Shown here: positions 51,517 through 59,747 of the stretch, piece after piece
Position numbering within the stretch: the first letter of the stretch is position 1
Layout: each line of letters starts with the position of its first letter
Assembly: GCF_008932295.1 (NCBI RefSeq)
Contig: NZ_WBWA01000010.1
Location: forward strand, 1 to 64,000
Length of the DNA: 64,000 bases
Direction of reading: 5' to 3'
DNA from: Brucella tritici
GTDB taxonomy: Bacteria > Pseudomonadota > Alphaproteobacteria > Rhizobiales > Rhizobiaceae
Program-made: the position numbers and the translations under genes
Notes under the pieces: generated by a model
What the model saw: the letters and a program-made list of their open reading frames with translations, nothing else
The model's database searches: none
Told to the model about the DNA's origin: nothing

Positions 51517-53339
51517 TCAAATCACCGTCAAACCAACCTGCTTAGCCCACAACTCTCGATAAAGCTTACAGGATTGAATAAGATCTTCATGTGATCCCAT
51601 TGCCACGATAGCACCGTTATCTAGGACGATGATTTTATCGAAGTCCCGGAGAGTAGACAGGCGATGTGCGACGGCGATAACGGTTGTATCTGCATCGAGT
51701 GATGCAATCGCATTCTTAATCAAGCTTTCGCTATTGGTATCGAGAGCGGATGTGGCCTCATCAAGAATAAGAACAGGCCTTTTCTGCATGAACGCGCGCG
51801 CAAGCAAGATACGCTGTTGTTGACCACCAGAAAGCTTGGCTCCCCTTTCTCCAATGACTACGTCAAAGCCCTTTCCATCCGGAGCGAGCTCTTCAATAAA
51901 CAAAGATGCATCCGCTAACTCGGCTGCATGCCTTAGTGCTACATCTTCGAAGGTTTCCGAGCCAAACGCGATATTATCCCTTATCGAACGATGAAACAGC
52001 GCGTCGCTTTGCGCAACGACCGAAAAGACACTTCGTAGCTCGGAAATCTTCACAAAGCGAATATCCTGCCCATCAAGCGCAATCTGTCCAGCATCGACGT
52101 CGTATAATCTCAGTAATAGGTCGATAAGCGTAGATTTACCTGCCCCGGAAGGCCCAACAATGCCAACTTTTTGTCCCGGCTCAATCTCAAACGAGATGTT
52201 CCTCAAAATTTCCCTTAGTCCGTAAGAAAAACTGACATTATTTAATGAAATATGTGGTGGATTGGATACCCGGAGATGCCCGTAACCGTCCTTGACGGTT
52301 GGTTTTGCCGTGACAGTCGAACGTGCATCTCTGATAGTGCCAAATGTCTGGGTTAGCCCCTCCCATACCCCGACAAACCAACCTGCTCAGCAGCCATACC
52401 CCCAGCTAAGGCAATCCCCGCAACAAACTCACCGGGCGATATCATGCCGTGGGCTAATCCGTATAAGCCCAATGCAAGAATACAGGCTACGAGACCTGTG
52501 TTAAGTAAGCGAATAAAAAGCCCGGCAATCGTCGTTAAACGGTTAATATCGATATTTGTCTCGTGTTGCTTATCAATTCTCGAAAGAACAAAACTGTTCT
52601 CTGTATCATAAGCAAATGAGGTTTTTATCGCACGAATATTTAAAAAATATTCATTGATAGCGCCGTTTACGATACTGGACGTCTCGGAAATTTTTTCGGC
52701 TTGAGCGTTGAACTTAGGCACAAGATAGATCGCTAACAATCCATTAAGCAGAATCCAAATCAACACAGGAGCGACAAAGAGAGGGGCAAGATATGAAATA
52801 AGAATGGCAGAGCCCGCAAAACGCACAAGGCCGAGTGGAACGCGACCAGCTAAAATCTCTATGCCAGACTGCACCGCATTCGAGAGTTGCCCTATACGTC
52901 CGCAAATCTGCCCTGCGTGGTGTGCATGGAAATATTCCATGTCATGTTGTGCAGCGGCCTTATGCGACTGCCAGAGGGCTGATGACTTTGTCTGTGATCG
53001 AAGCGCCTGCATTCGAAGCATATAATTGACTAGCCAGAACGCCGGATCAGCAATCGCATATGCGACAATCAATGAGCCCAAAAGGGTGATCGCTGCAGAA
53101 GTTAGATTGAGTTCGGATGAGTGCGCGACCATATCAACAATGTACGCAACAGCCCAAAGCCTTAGCAAGTCAATCGCCGTAAGGACAGCACCAGACAGCG
53201 CAGATGCCACAATTAGCCACCGGAACGGTTCTATGAGGACAAAGAACAACGTGAGTGCACTGCGCGATTGATACGCTCGCAGACCGTGATGGTGAAAATC
53301 AACTAGCCGTTCAAAATACTTAAAAACTCTAATCAGCAA
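51517..53339 (-). pseudogene. Type I ABC exporter, frameshifted between membrane and ATPase domains
   Basis: The first frame (53339-52353, TTG start with GAGGG seven bases upstream) is a six-helix exporter membrane domain ending early at a TAA after AAEQVGLSGYGRG. In the next frame the expected continuation (VGVWEGLTQTFGTIRDA) leads without a stop into the ATPase domain, with Walker A GPSGAGKSTL, signature LSGGQQQRILL, Walker B VLILDEATSALD and the AVAHRLSTL switch. One missing T in a run of three (52375-52377 on the plus strand) explains the break; with it restored the protein has about 607 residues, normal for MsbA/Atm1-type exporters. There is no N-terminal C39 peptidase. It starts two bases after the oxygenase-like gene. 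It is either a true pseudogene or a sequencing/assembly indel. Confidence 0.85.
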
Positions 53340-53341
53340 AA

Positions 53342-54130
53342 TTAGCCCTCAATTATGCGGCCGACGACTTTCCCAGAAATTGAAGCGCTTCGCAGATACG
53401 TCCGGGTAACCGCGTATCCTTCCATGGGGTTTTCGAAAATATCGCGGGCATGAAACCCATTCGCATTATTGAGAATGATAAGCCTTCTGCTTTCCTGTGG
53501 GATTGAATAACGGACTGGATTGGCCGCAATCGTACTCTTGATTTCCGCAGTGATGTCCTTTGCTTGATCCGTGCCAGTATCGGCATGGCCTTCAAAAGTT
53601 CCATTCATAAAAGTCGTAATTGAACCGTCGGGTGCGCGGGTGAAAATTGCCGCTCTTGCGCGCCTATCTACAATCTTAACACTCGATTGGCCGTTATCAT
53701 AAACGGTGGGAGAGAGGCCGCGGATGCCTACGTGATCCAAATTCTTACTATTGTCCTTCGACGCCGTGAATATTGAAAACGGCGCGTTGTTCTCACGGTC
53801 GGGGAGGCTCGGCATAATTGCTTGCGTAAGAGATACTGCAATCAAGGATCCTACGATTGCATCGACAGTGGCATCATCAAACACCTGCGGCACGTCAATA
53901 GCAACGATCCCGACGAATGGATTATCGAGCTGCCGTTTGATTTCAGGAATCATATCGACAAGAAAGAGAGAAGCTTGTTCGGTCAACTTCGCCATGACCG
54001 ATTTGTCTCGCGTTTGAGCCAGTGAGAGGGGGAAGTTATCGATCAATAAATTATTGCAGGCGAAATCACGGGCATTCTCGACAGGGATTGAAAAAACTGG
54101 CGCTTGAGATTGGGCGGCATTCATCAACAT
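53342..54130 (-). CDS. Clavaminate-synthase-like oxygenase-fold protein, metal site apparently degenerate
   Basis: A 262-residue protein behind AGGGAG. The C-terminal stretch RRLIILNNANGFHARDIF followed by VTRTYLRS matches the distal His and 2-oxoglutarate-binding Arg block of TauD/clavaminate-synthase/AsnO-type oxygenases (H227, R243 or R247). The region DHVGIRGL (132-139) aligns with the DYVGLLCL-type strand of that family, but the HTE metal motif expected about ten residues before it reads F121-T-A123. If that eyeball alignment holds, the protein lacks two of three iron ligands. It lies between a candidate precursor peptide and an exporter, suggesting peptide modification or recognition. 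A second in-frame ATG at the third codon is possible. Family assignment is inference. Confidence 0.6.
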   Translation of the reverse strand: MLMNAAQSQAPVFSIPVENARDFACNNLLIDNFPLSLAQTRDKSVMAKLTEQASLFLVDMIPEIKRQLDNPFVGIVAIDVPQVFDDATVDAIVGSLIAVSLTQAIMPSLPDRENNAPFSIFTASKDNSKNLDHVGIRGLSPTVYDNGQSSVKIVDRRARAAIFTRAPDGSITTFMNGTFEGHADTGTDQAKDITAEIKSTIAANPVRYSIPQESRRLIILNNANGFHARDIFENPMEGYAVTRTYLRSASISGKVVGRIIEG

Positions 54131-54152
54131 GTCGCTCCCTATTAAAACGAAA

Positions 54153-54172
54153 GGGGCGATGAAAATCGCCCC
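54153..54172 (-). terminator. Hairpin between candidate precursor and oxygenase-like gene
   Basis: GGGGCGAT-TTTC-ATCGCCCC on the minus strand is a perfect eight-pair stem with a four-base loop, followed by TTTCGTTTT. It sits between the peptide stop (54185) and the next start (54130). A leaky terminator here would make more peptide message than enzyme message, as is common in RiPP operons. Confidence 0.7.
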
Positions 54173-54184
54173 GATAAAAAATAC

Positions 54185-54328
54185 TTAAGCGGATTTGTTG
54201 CCCGATCCGTTTCTATCATTGTACCCTAGAGTGGTGTGGGTATCTGTGCATTCTGGACGTGTTAGCGTGATGGAAAGGCCTTTTGTCAGAACAGCAAGCG
54301 ATACTTTATCTTTATGCGTAATATTCAT
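54185..54328 (-). CDS. Candidate RiPP precursor peptide, 47 residues
   Basis: ATG 54328 is preceded by TTGGAG eight bases upstream; a longer frame to 54379 has no such site. The N-terminal half (about 1-20, MNITHKDKVSLAVLTKGLSI) is leader-like with an amphipathic hydrophobic stretch. The C-terminal half is polar, with T21, T23, T28, T30, T32 and T33, a single C27, LGYNDRNG and a Gly/Ser/Asn/Lys end. It has no signal peptide or transmembrane helix. It is the first gene of a three-gene operon with an oxygenase-fold protein and an ABC exporter. I do not recognise the family; the precursor role is inferred from size, composition and position. Confidence 0.6.
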   Translation of the reverse strand: MNITHKDKVSLAVLTKGLSITLTRPECTDTHTTLGYNDRNGSGNKSA

Positions 54329-54523
54329 TGTATTACTCCAATTTTGATACAACCCAACAAACAAGTACAATTTAAACAATACAGAAGAAAATAAAACAGC
54401 AATTCATTACTAACAATAATTAATTATCAACTAATTATTGGATAGATTATTAGCACTTCCAGCCATCAATATGATTTCAGCACGTCCAATTGGTACAAAA
54501 AATACAGAATAACTGGCAATCCA
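54329..54523. other. AT-rich promoter region of the peptide operon
   Basis: About 195 very AT-rich bases between the peptide start and the stop of the next SDR gene (both minus strand). A weak candidate promoter on the minus strand is TTGTTA, 17 bases, TATTTT (about 54416-54388). No copy of the tRNA-Arg 3' end was found here that would mark an attachment site. Confidence 0.4.
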
Positions 54524-55288
54524 TTATCCCTCATATGGCCAGTTGGCCTGCGAAAAGACACCGCCATCGACCCAGATCGTCTGGCCGGTAACAAAACGCG
54601 CCGCATCGGAAGCAAAGAACAGGACCGGGCCGGAAATGTCCTCCGCCGTTCCAACCCTGCGCAGCGGCGTGATGCGTGCCCAGGTGCCCGCATAGTCGGG
54701 CTGTTCTTCTGCCGTGCGTTCATTGAGGATCGCGCCGGGGGCCACACAATTCACCCGGATGCCGTGCGGCCCAAGCTCCACCGCCGAAGCCTTGGTGAAC
54801 TGCTCTATGCCGCCCTTGGAGGCCGTGTAGGAAACGAGCTTCGGAAAGGCTAGCTTGTTGCAGCCCGAACCGATATTGACGATAGCGCCGCCCTTGTCGG
54901 CCTCCACCATGCGCTTCGCGGCAGCCTGCGTATTGAGGAAGCAGCCTTTCAGATTGGTGCGGATGACATCGTCCCAACCATCCTCGGAAAGTTCCAGCAA
55001 GGGTGCCCAGGTCTGGATACCTGCATTGTTGACCAGCACATCGGGCGCATCACCGAACCAGTCGCAGACCTCATCGAAGAAGGCTTCGACCTCGACACGC
55101 CGCCCCACATCACAGCCAAGCCCCAGCGCCTGGCCGCCCGCCTCCTCAATGGCTTCCACGAGCGATTGTGCAGCTTCGTCATCGTGCTTGTAGCTGAAGG
55201 CCACCGTGTAGCCCGCATCGGCAAAAGCGGAAACAAGATGCCTTCCGATACCTGTGCTTCCACCCGTGACGACTGCAAATTCACCCAT
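54524..55288 (-). CDS. Short-chain dehydrogenase/reductase
   Basis: A 254-residue classical SDR: TGGSTGIGRHL at about 8-18, NNAGIQTWAPLLEL, the catalytic Ser in VNIGSGCNKLAF and the YTASK pair, then PGAILNERTAEE and VTGQTIWVDGGVF. It resembles glucose-1-dehydrogenase or 3-oxoacyl-reductase types; the substrate is unknown. GC-rich codon use returns here, marking the island's edge. It is transcribed alone, facing away from the GFA gene. Confidence 0.9.
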   Translation of the reverse strand: MGEFAVVTGGSTGIGRHLVSAFADAGYTVAFSYKHDDEAAQSLVEAIEEAGGQALGLGCDVGRRVEVEAFFDEVCDWFGDAPDVLVNNAGIQTWAPLLELSEDGWDDVIRTNLKGCFLNTQAAAKRMVEADKGGAIVNIGSGCNKLAFPKLVSYTASKGGIEQFTKASAVELGPHGIRVNCVAPGAILNERTAEEQPDYAGTWARITPLRRVGTAEDISGPVLFFASDAARFVTGQTIWVDGGVFSQANWPYEG

Positions 55289-55394
55289 GCCAAATCCCTC
55301 CCGGAAGTATTTTCGGCCACGAATTTAATCGGTTTTCAGCGATGGTAAACCGGCAAAAAACAAAATAGCTTCGGTATAAATACAAGGAGACAAA

Positions 55395-55835
55395 ATGAAT
55401 CCCGACGTCAAGGAAGCCAATGGCGCGTGTCACTGCGGGACCGTGCGTTTTCGCGTCAAACTATCCAATGGCCTGCACACAGCACGGCGCTGCACCTGCT
55501 CCTATTGCCGGATGCGCGGGGCCATCGCCGTTTCTGCAGAACTGGACGGACTGGACGTGCTTGAAGGTGAAGATGCTCTGACGCTCTATCAGTTCAATAC
55601 CGGCGTCGCCAAACATTATTTCTGCTCGAAATGCGGGATTTACACCTTCCACCAGCGCCGTTCCAATCCACGCCAGTTCGGCGTGAATGCGGCTTGTCTG
55701 GAGGGCGTATCGCCATTCGATTTTGCAGTCATCGAGGTGAATGACGGCGTGAACCACCCGTCCGATAATCCGAACTACAAAGGTTCCGGCATTGCGGGCT
55801 ATCTGCGTTTTGAACCGGCTGACGGAGCAGATTAA
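55395..55835 (+). CDS. GFA-family zinc protein (Mss4-like fold)
   Basis: A 146-residue protein with the glutathione-dependent formaldehyde-activating enzyme (GFA) pattern of zinc cysteines: GACHCGTVRFRV, RCTCSYCRMRGA and YFCSKCGIYTFHQRR. Real activity with S-hydroxymethylglutathione is known only for some members; many homologues have unknown roles. Its end overlaps the convergent GMC gene's end by four bases. It is the only plus-strand gene of the right-hand catabolic cluster. Confidence 0.9.
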   Translation: MNPDVKEANGACHCGTVRFRVKLSNGLHTARRCTCSYCRMRGAIAVSAELDGLDVLEGEDALTLYQFNTGVAKHYFCSKCGIYTFHQRRSNPRQFGVNAACLEGVSPFDFAVIEVNDGVNHPSDNPNYKGSGIAGYLRFEPADGAD

Positions 55836-57469
55836 ACCCTTGCGCGCGGCTTCTGTTCGTTTTTCTCCCAGGAGAAAACCGTTGGCGGCAGCGGATCCAG
55901 CCCACGAATAATGTCCGATCCCTTTTCGCCGATCATGATTGTCGGCGCATTGGTGTTGCAGGACGGCACACGTGGCATGATCGAGCTGTCGCAGACGCGC
56001 AAGCCCTCCAGACCGCGGACCCTCAGTTCCAGATCGACCACGGCGGAAGCATCGGTGCCCATCTTGCAGGTACCGACCGGATGATGATCGGTCTTGGCAT
56101 TGGCGCAGGCATAGTCGAACAGATCATCGTCAGTAACCACTTTCGGTCCCGGCAGTCGCTCGGCCATGACAAAGGGCTTCAAGGCTTCCTGTTGCAGGAT
56201 TTCGCGGGCAATCTTCAGCCCTTCCAATGACATCTTCAGATCGTGCGGATCGCTCCAGTAATTGGGGTCGATCAGCGGGGCCGCTGCCGGATCGCTGGAC
56301 GCCAGACGCACTGTCCCACGCGAACGCGGATGCAGATAAGCGGAATTGAGCGTCACGCCCGCATTCTTCAGCTTCTCGACGCCGGCTTCAATCCCCGAAC
56401 CAAGCCCCAGATGGAACTGGATATCCGGCGACCGGGCCTCCGGATCGGCATACCAGAAGCCGCCCGTCTCAAACAGGCTGGACGCCACCGGGCCGGAACG
56501 CAGCAGGATATATTGCAGGCCCGCGCCCAGCGTCCGATGCAACTTTGCCACGCCATCATAGGTGTGATCGCCCGTACATTCGGCAATGACAAACAGATCG
56601 AGGTGATCCTGCATGTTCTCACCCACACCCGGCAGATCGTGTTTCACGGCCACGTCTGTCTGCTTGAGATGATCGGCTGGTCCGATCCCCGATTGCAGCA
56701 GAAGCTTCGGTGAGCCGATTGCGCCCGATGACAGGATCACCTCCCGCGATGCGCGCAGTACCTCGCCGCTCATCAACGCCACGCCGGTGGCGCGCGTCTT
56801 CTCCAGCACGATGTTGCGCACTGGCGCGTTGATTCTGACCGTCAGGTTTCTGCGGCCCTTGATCGATGCGAGATAGGCAAGCGAGGCGGACGAGCGGCGG
56901 CGATTGCGCTGGGTGAGCTGATAAAAGCCGACGCCTGCCTGTTCGCGACCGTTGAAATCCGGATTATAGGGAATGCCCAATTCCTGCCCCGCGCGGATAT
57001 AGGCGTCGCAGATCGGTAGCGGCGCGGATGGCATGGAAACGCCAAGCGGCCCGCCATAGGAATGATAGTCATCGTTGAAACGCTGATTGTCCTCGGCACG
57101 TTTGAAATAGGGCAGCACGCTGCGATAATCCCAGCCGGTGCAGCCGTCTTCATTGGCCCAAAGATCGTAATCAGCCGCATTGCCGCGCGTATAAATCTGC
57201 GCGTTGATGCTGGAACCGCCACCAATGACCTTGGCCTGCGTGTAGCGCAGAACGCGGTTTTTGAGGTGCTTCTGCGGGACCGTCTCCCAGCCCCAGCTCG
57301 CCACGCCCTTGGTCATTTTGGCAAAGCCTGCGGGCATATGAAACAGCGGGTTCCAGTCGCTTCCTCCGGCTTCCAGCAGCAAGACTTTCACCGAAGCATC
57401 CTCGCTCAGTCGATTGGCGAGAACACAACCGGCAGGCCCGCCGCCAACGATGATATAATCGTAATTCAT
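55832..57469 (-). CDS. GMC-family oxidoreductase (choline/alcohol dehydrogenase type)
   Basis: A 545-residue FAD alcohol oxidoreductase. DYIIVGGGPAGCVLANRLSE (residues 4-23) binds ADP of FAD, VIGGGSSINAQIYTRG is GMC signature 1 and SSGAIGSPKLLLQSGIGP signature 2. The active-site His is in KTDHHPVGTCKMG and the Asn in NTNAPTIMIGEKGSD. It oxidises a primary or secondary alcohol; the substrate is unknown. It lies 20 bases after an SDR gene and a second, quite different GMC enzyme gene in the same transcription unit. Confidence 0.93.
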   Translation of the reverse strand: MNYDYIIVGGGPAGCVLANRLSEDASVKVLLLEAGGSDWNPLFHMPAGFAKMTKGVASWGWETVPQKHLKNRVLRYTQAKVIGGGSSINAQIYTRGNAADYDLWANEDGCTGWDYRSVLPYFKRAEDNQRFNDDYHSYGGPLGVSMPSAPLPICDAYIRAGQELGIPYNPDFNGREQAGVGFYQLTQRNRRRSSASLAYLASIKGRRNLTVRINAPVRNIVLEKTRATGVALMSGEVLRASREVILSSGAIGSPKLLLQSGIGPADHLKQTDVAVKHDLPGVGENMQDHLDLFVIAECTGDHTYDGVAKLHRTLGAGLQYILLRSGPVASSLFETGGFWYADPEARSPDIQFHLGLGSGIEAGVEKLKNAGVTLNSAYLHPRSRGTVRLASSDPAAAPLIDPNYWSDPHDLKMSLEGLKIAREILQQEALKPFVMAERLPGPKVVTDDDLFDYACANAKTDHHPVGTCKMGTDASAVVDLELRVRGLEGLRVCDSSIMPRVPSCNTNAPTIMIGEKGSDIIRGLDPLPPTVFSWEKNEQKPRARV

Positions 57470-57489
57470 GCGTTTCTCCTCCCGAGAAA

Positions 57490-58254
57490 CTAAAGCTTTG
57501 CTATCGACAGGCCGCCATCGGCATTGATCACCGACCCGGTAGCGAAGATGAAATTTCCGCCCGCAAGCCCGGCCACGATGGCGCCAACATCGCCCACCTC
57601 GCCCCAGCGCTTCATCGGCACCAGCCCGCCGTCAATCAGCGTGTCGTAGCGCTCGGCGACCTTCGCGGTCATATCGGTGCGAATGATGCCCGGTCGAACC
57701 TCGAACACGCCGATCCGCGCCTCGGCCAGACGCAGCGCCAGCCCCTGCACAAAGGCGGTCAGCCCCGCCTTGCTGATGCAGTAATCAAGCCGCTCCGGCG
57801 AAGTCATCACCGACGAAACCGAACTGATCGTTATAATACTGCGTGGAAAACGCACCTCGGTTGCAGCCAGCATGGCCTTCACCACGGCCTGCGTGAAAAA
57901 CACCGTGCCGCGCAGATTGACCCCCATGATGGTGTCGAAATTTTCCGGCTTCAGGCCAAGAAAATCACCGCGTTCCACGGAACCCATGCCAGCATTGTTG
58001 ACGAGACAATCAATGCTGCCAAACTCCTTCAACACGGCGGCAACCGTCGCCGCATGGGTCTCGACGGCAGCAAGATCGCCCCTGAAGAAAGCCACCTTGC
58101 CGCCCATTCCGCGCAGTTCGTGGATAACGGTCTCGTCGTTTTCAACATCAGTAATCGCCAGATCGAAGCCCTTCGCCGCGAGAGCGCGGGCTATGCCAAG
58201 CCCGATGCCGCGTCGGCCACCGGTCACCAGCGCCACAGGTCTTTGACGGTTCAT
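57490..58254 (-). CDS. Short-chain dehydrogenase (3-ketoacyl reductase-like)
   Basis: A 254-residue SDR with TGGRRGIGLGIARAL (cofactor site), NNAGMGSVERGDFL, the Ser in ITISSVSSVMTS, the YCISKAG catalytic pair and PGIIRTDMTAKV. ITDVE after the second strand, with its acidic residue, suggests NAD(H). It overlaps the upstream GMC gene by four bases (ATGA). It probably oxidises or reduces an intermediate of the same pathway. Confidence 0.9.
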   Translation of the reverse strand: MNRQRPVALVTGGRRGIGLGIARALAAKGFDLAITDVENDETVIHELRGMGGKVAFFRGDLAAVETHAATVAAVLKEFGSIDCLVNNAGMGSVERGDFLGLKPENFDTIMGVNLRGTVFFTQAVVKAMLAATEVRFPRSIITISSVSSVMTSPERLDYCISKAGLTAFVQGLALRLAEARIGVFEVRPGIIRTDMTAKVAERYDTLIDGGLVPMKRWGEVGDVGAIVAGLAGGNFIFATGSVINADGGLSIAKL

Positions 58255-59744
58255 GCCAGCACCTCCCGGTTCAAGTGGTCCGCCACGCGCAACGCCTGTG
58301 CAGCGATGGTCAGCGCGGGATTAACCGCAGCCGATGTCGGCAGAAACGACGCATCCACCACATAGAGATTGGGATGGTCATAAGTGCGGCACCATGTATC
58401 GAGCGGCGCTGTCGCCGGGTCGTTACCAATGCGCACCGTCCCGCATTGATGCGACGGCGTACGCCGGTCGAAGGCCCGCGACAGAACCACCGGAAATCCA
58501 GCCGACCGCAGTGCGGATTTGAGCTTGTCGACCAGCATCAGATGCGCCTTCCAGTTGCTGCGCACCCAATGCAGGACAATGCGGTCGCCATCCACCGTCA
58601 CGCGGCTTTCCGGCGATGGCAGGTCTTCGCTCATGGCGTAGAAATCGATTGTATGTCCGGCAATGCGGTTCAACAGCCATTCCGGCACACGTGGCATATT
58701 GGATTTCAGGATCGCGCCCGACACGCGCCCAAGCAATTGCACATTGCCCAACGGCGGCCCGCCTGCCCCGTCCGACAGATAGTAATCGTTGAAGCCAAAG
58801 GTCTTCTGGTAGACGCTGTCATTGCGATAGCGCGGATCGAAAGCGATCACGGCGCTAGAATTATGGTTCATGAAATTGCGACCGACCTGATCGGACCGGT
58901 TCGCCAATCCCGAACGCAACAACAGTGCTGCCGATTGCACCGCACCCGCAGAAAGAATGACGAGCTTTGGGCGCAAGACCAGCGCCTCGCCGTTCTTCAC
59001 ATAGTGAACTGCCGCGATGGTTTTGCCATCCGGACCGGCTTCCAGCCGCGTCACCCGCGCCGCGGTTTCCAGCCTGACATTGGAATAGCGCAAGGCGCTG
59101 GCAAGCGGACAGGTTTCCGCATCCATCTTGCCGTCATTGCTGTTCGGATGTGCATCCCACGGCGTTTTTGCCTTGGCGAGCCAGCGGTCAATATCGACAC
59201 CCAGCGGCAGCGATGCGGCATGAAGGCCGTTCTTCTTCAATCGCGCCCGCACATCGGCAATGGCCGGTTCGTCGCGGATCGCCGGATGGGGATAAGGCTT
59301 TGAATGATCCGGCTCGGTCGGATCATCGCCCAGTTCACCCCGCACCTGAAACAGCTGTTCCGCGCGGCTATACCAAGGCTCCAGCTCCTCATAGGCGAAC
59401 GGCCATGCGGGCGAAACGCCTTCCAGATGCGCCATTTCCGCAAAATCCTCGCGGCGATAGCGGATCAGCACCGCGCCAAAGAATTTGGAGTTGCCGCCGA
59501 CATTGTAGTAGTTGCCGGGATTGAATGGCGTACCGCTGGTCTCGTACCAGAACTCCTTCGGGCGAAAGAAGCCTTGTTGGAAAATGGCGCGCGGGTCGCG
59601 GTTTTCCGGCCTGTCCGGGAGATGCTCCCCCGCCTCAAGAATGAGAATGTCGGCACCTGACACAGCAAGACCGGCGGCCATTGTCGCGCCGCCGATACCC
59701 GATCCGATGATGACGATATCCGGCTGTCCTCCCAAAGCCGTCAC
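58251..59744 (-). CDS. GMC-family oxidoreductase (second, divergent type)
   Basis: A 497-residue flavoprotein starting with IVIIGSGIGGATMAAGLA (FAD site) and a GGNSKFFGAVLIRYR segment, LVILSAGAVQSAALLLRSG and a C-terminal HQCGTVRIG plus YVVDASFLPTSAAVNPALTI. These belong to the membrane-dehydrogenase/cholesterol-oxidase-like branch of GMC enzymes, some of which pass electrons to a cytochrome partner; none is visible here. It starts three bases after the aldehyde dehydrogenase stop and overlaps the next SDR by four bases. Confidence 0.9.
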   Translation of the reverse strand: MTALGGQPDIVIIGSGIGGATMAAGLAVSGADILILEAGEHLPDRPENRDPRAIFQQGFFRPKEFWYETSGTPFNPGNYYNVGGNSKFFGAVLIRYRREDFAEMAHLEGVSPAWPFAYEELEPWYSRAEQLFQVRGELGDDPTEPDHSKPYPHPAIRDEPAIADVRARLKKNGLHAASLPLGVDIDRWLAKAKTPWDAHPNSNDGKMDAETCPLASALRYSNVRLETAARVTRLEAGPDGKTIAAVHYVKNGEALVLRPKLVILSAGAVQSAALLLRSGLANRSDQVGRNFMNHNSSAVIAFDPRYRNDSVYQKTFGFNDYYLSDGAGGPPLGNVQLLGRVSGAILKSNMPRVPEWLLNRIAGHTIDFYAMSEDLPSPESRVTVDGDRIVLHWVRSNWKAHLMLVDKLKSALRSAGFPVVLSRAFDRRTPSHQCGTVRIGNDPATAPLDTWCRTYDHPNLYVVDASFLPTSAAVNPALTIAAQALRVADHLNREVLA

Positions 59745-59747
59745 TCC

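Noticed and set aside
54400-54523. Possible right-hand attachment site of a tRNA-Arg-integrated element
   Set aside because: I looked for a copy of the tRNA 3' end (TTCGATTCCTGTCGGG) and found none here.
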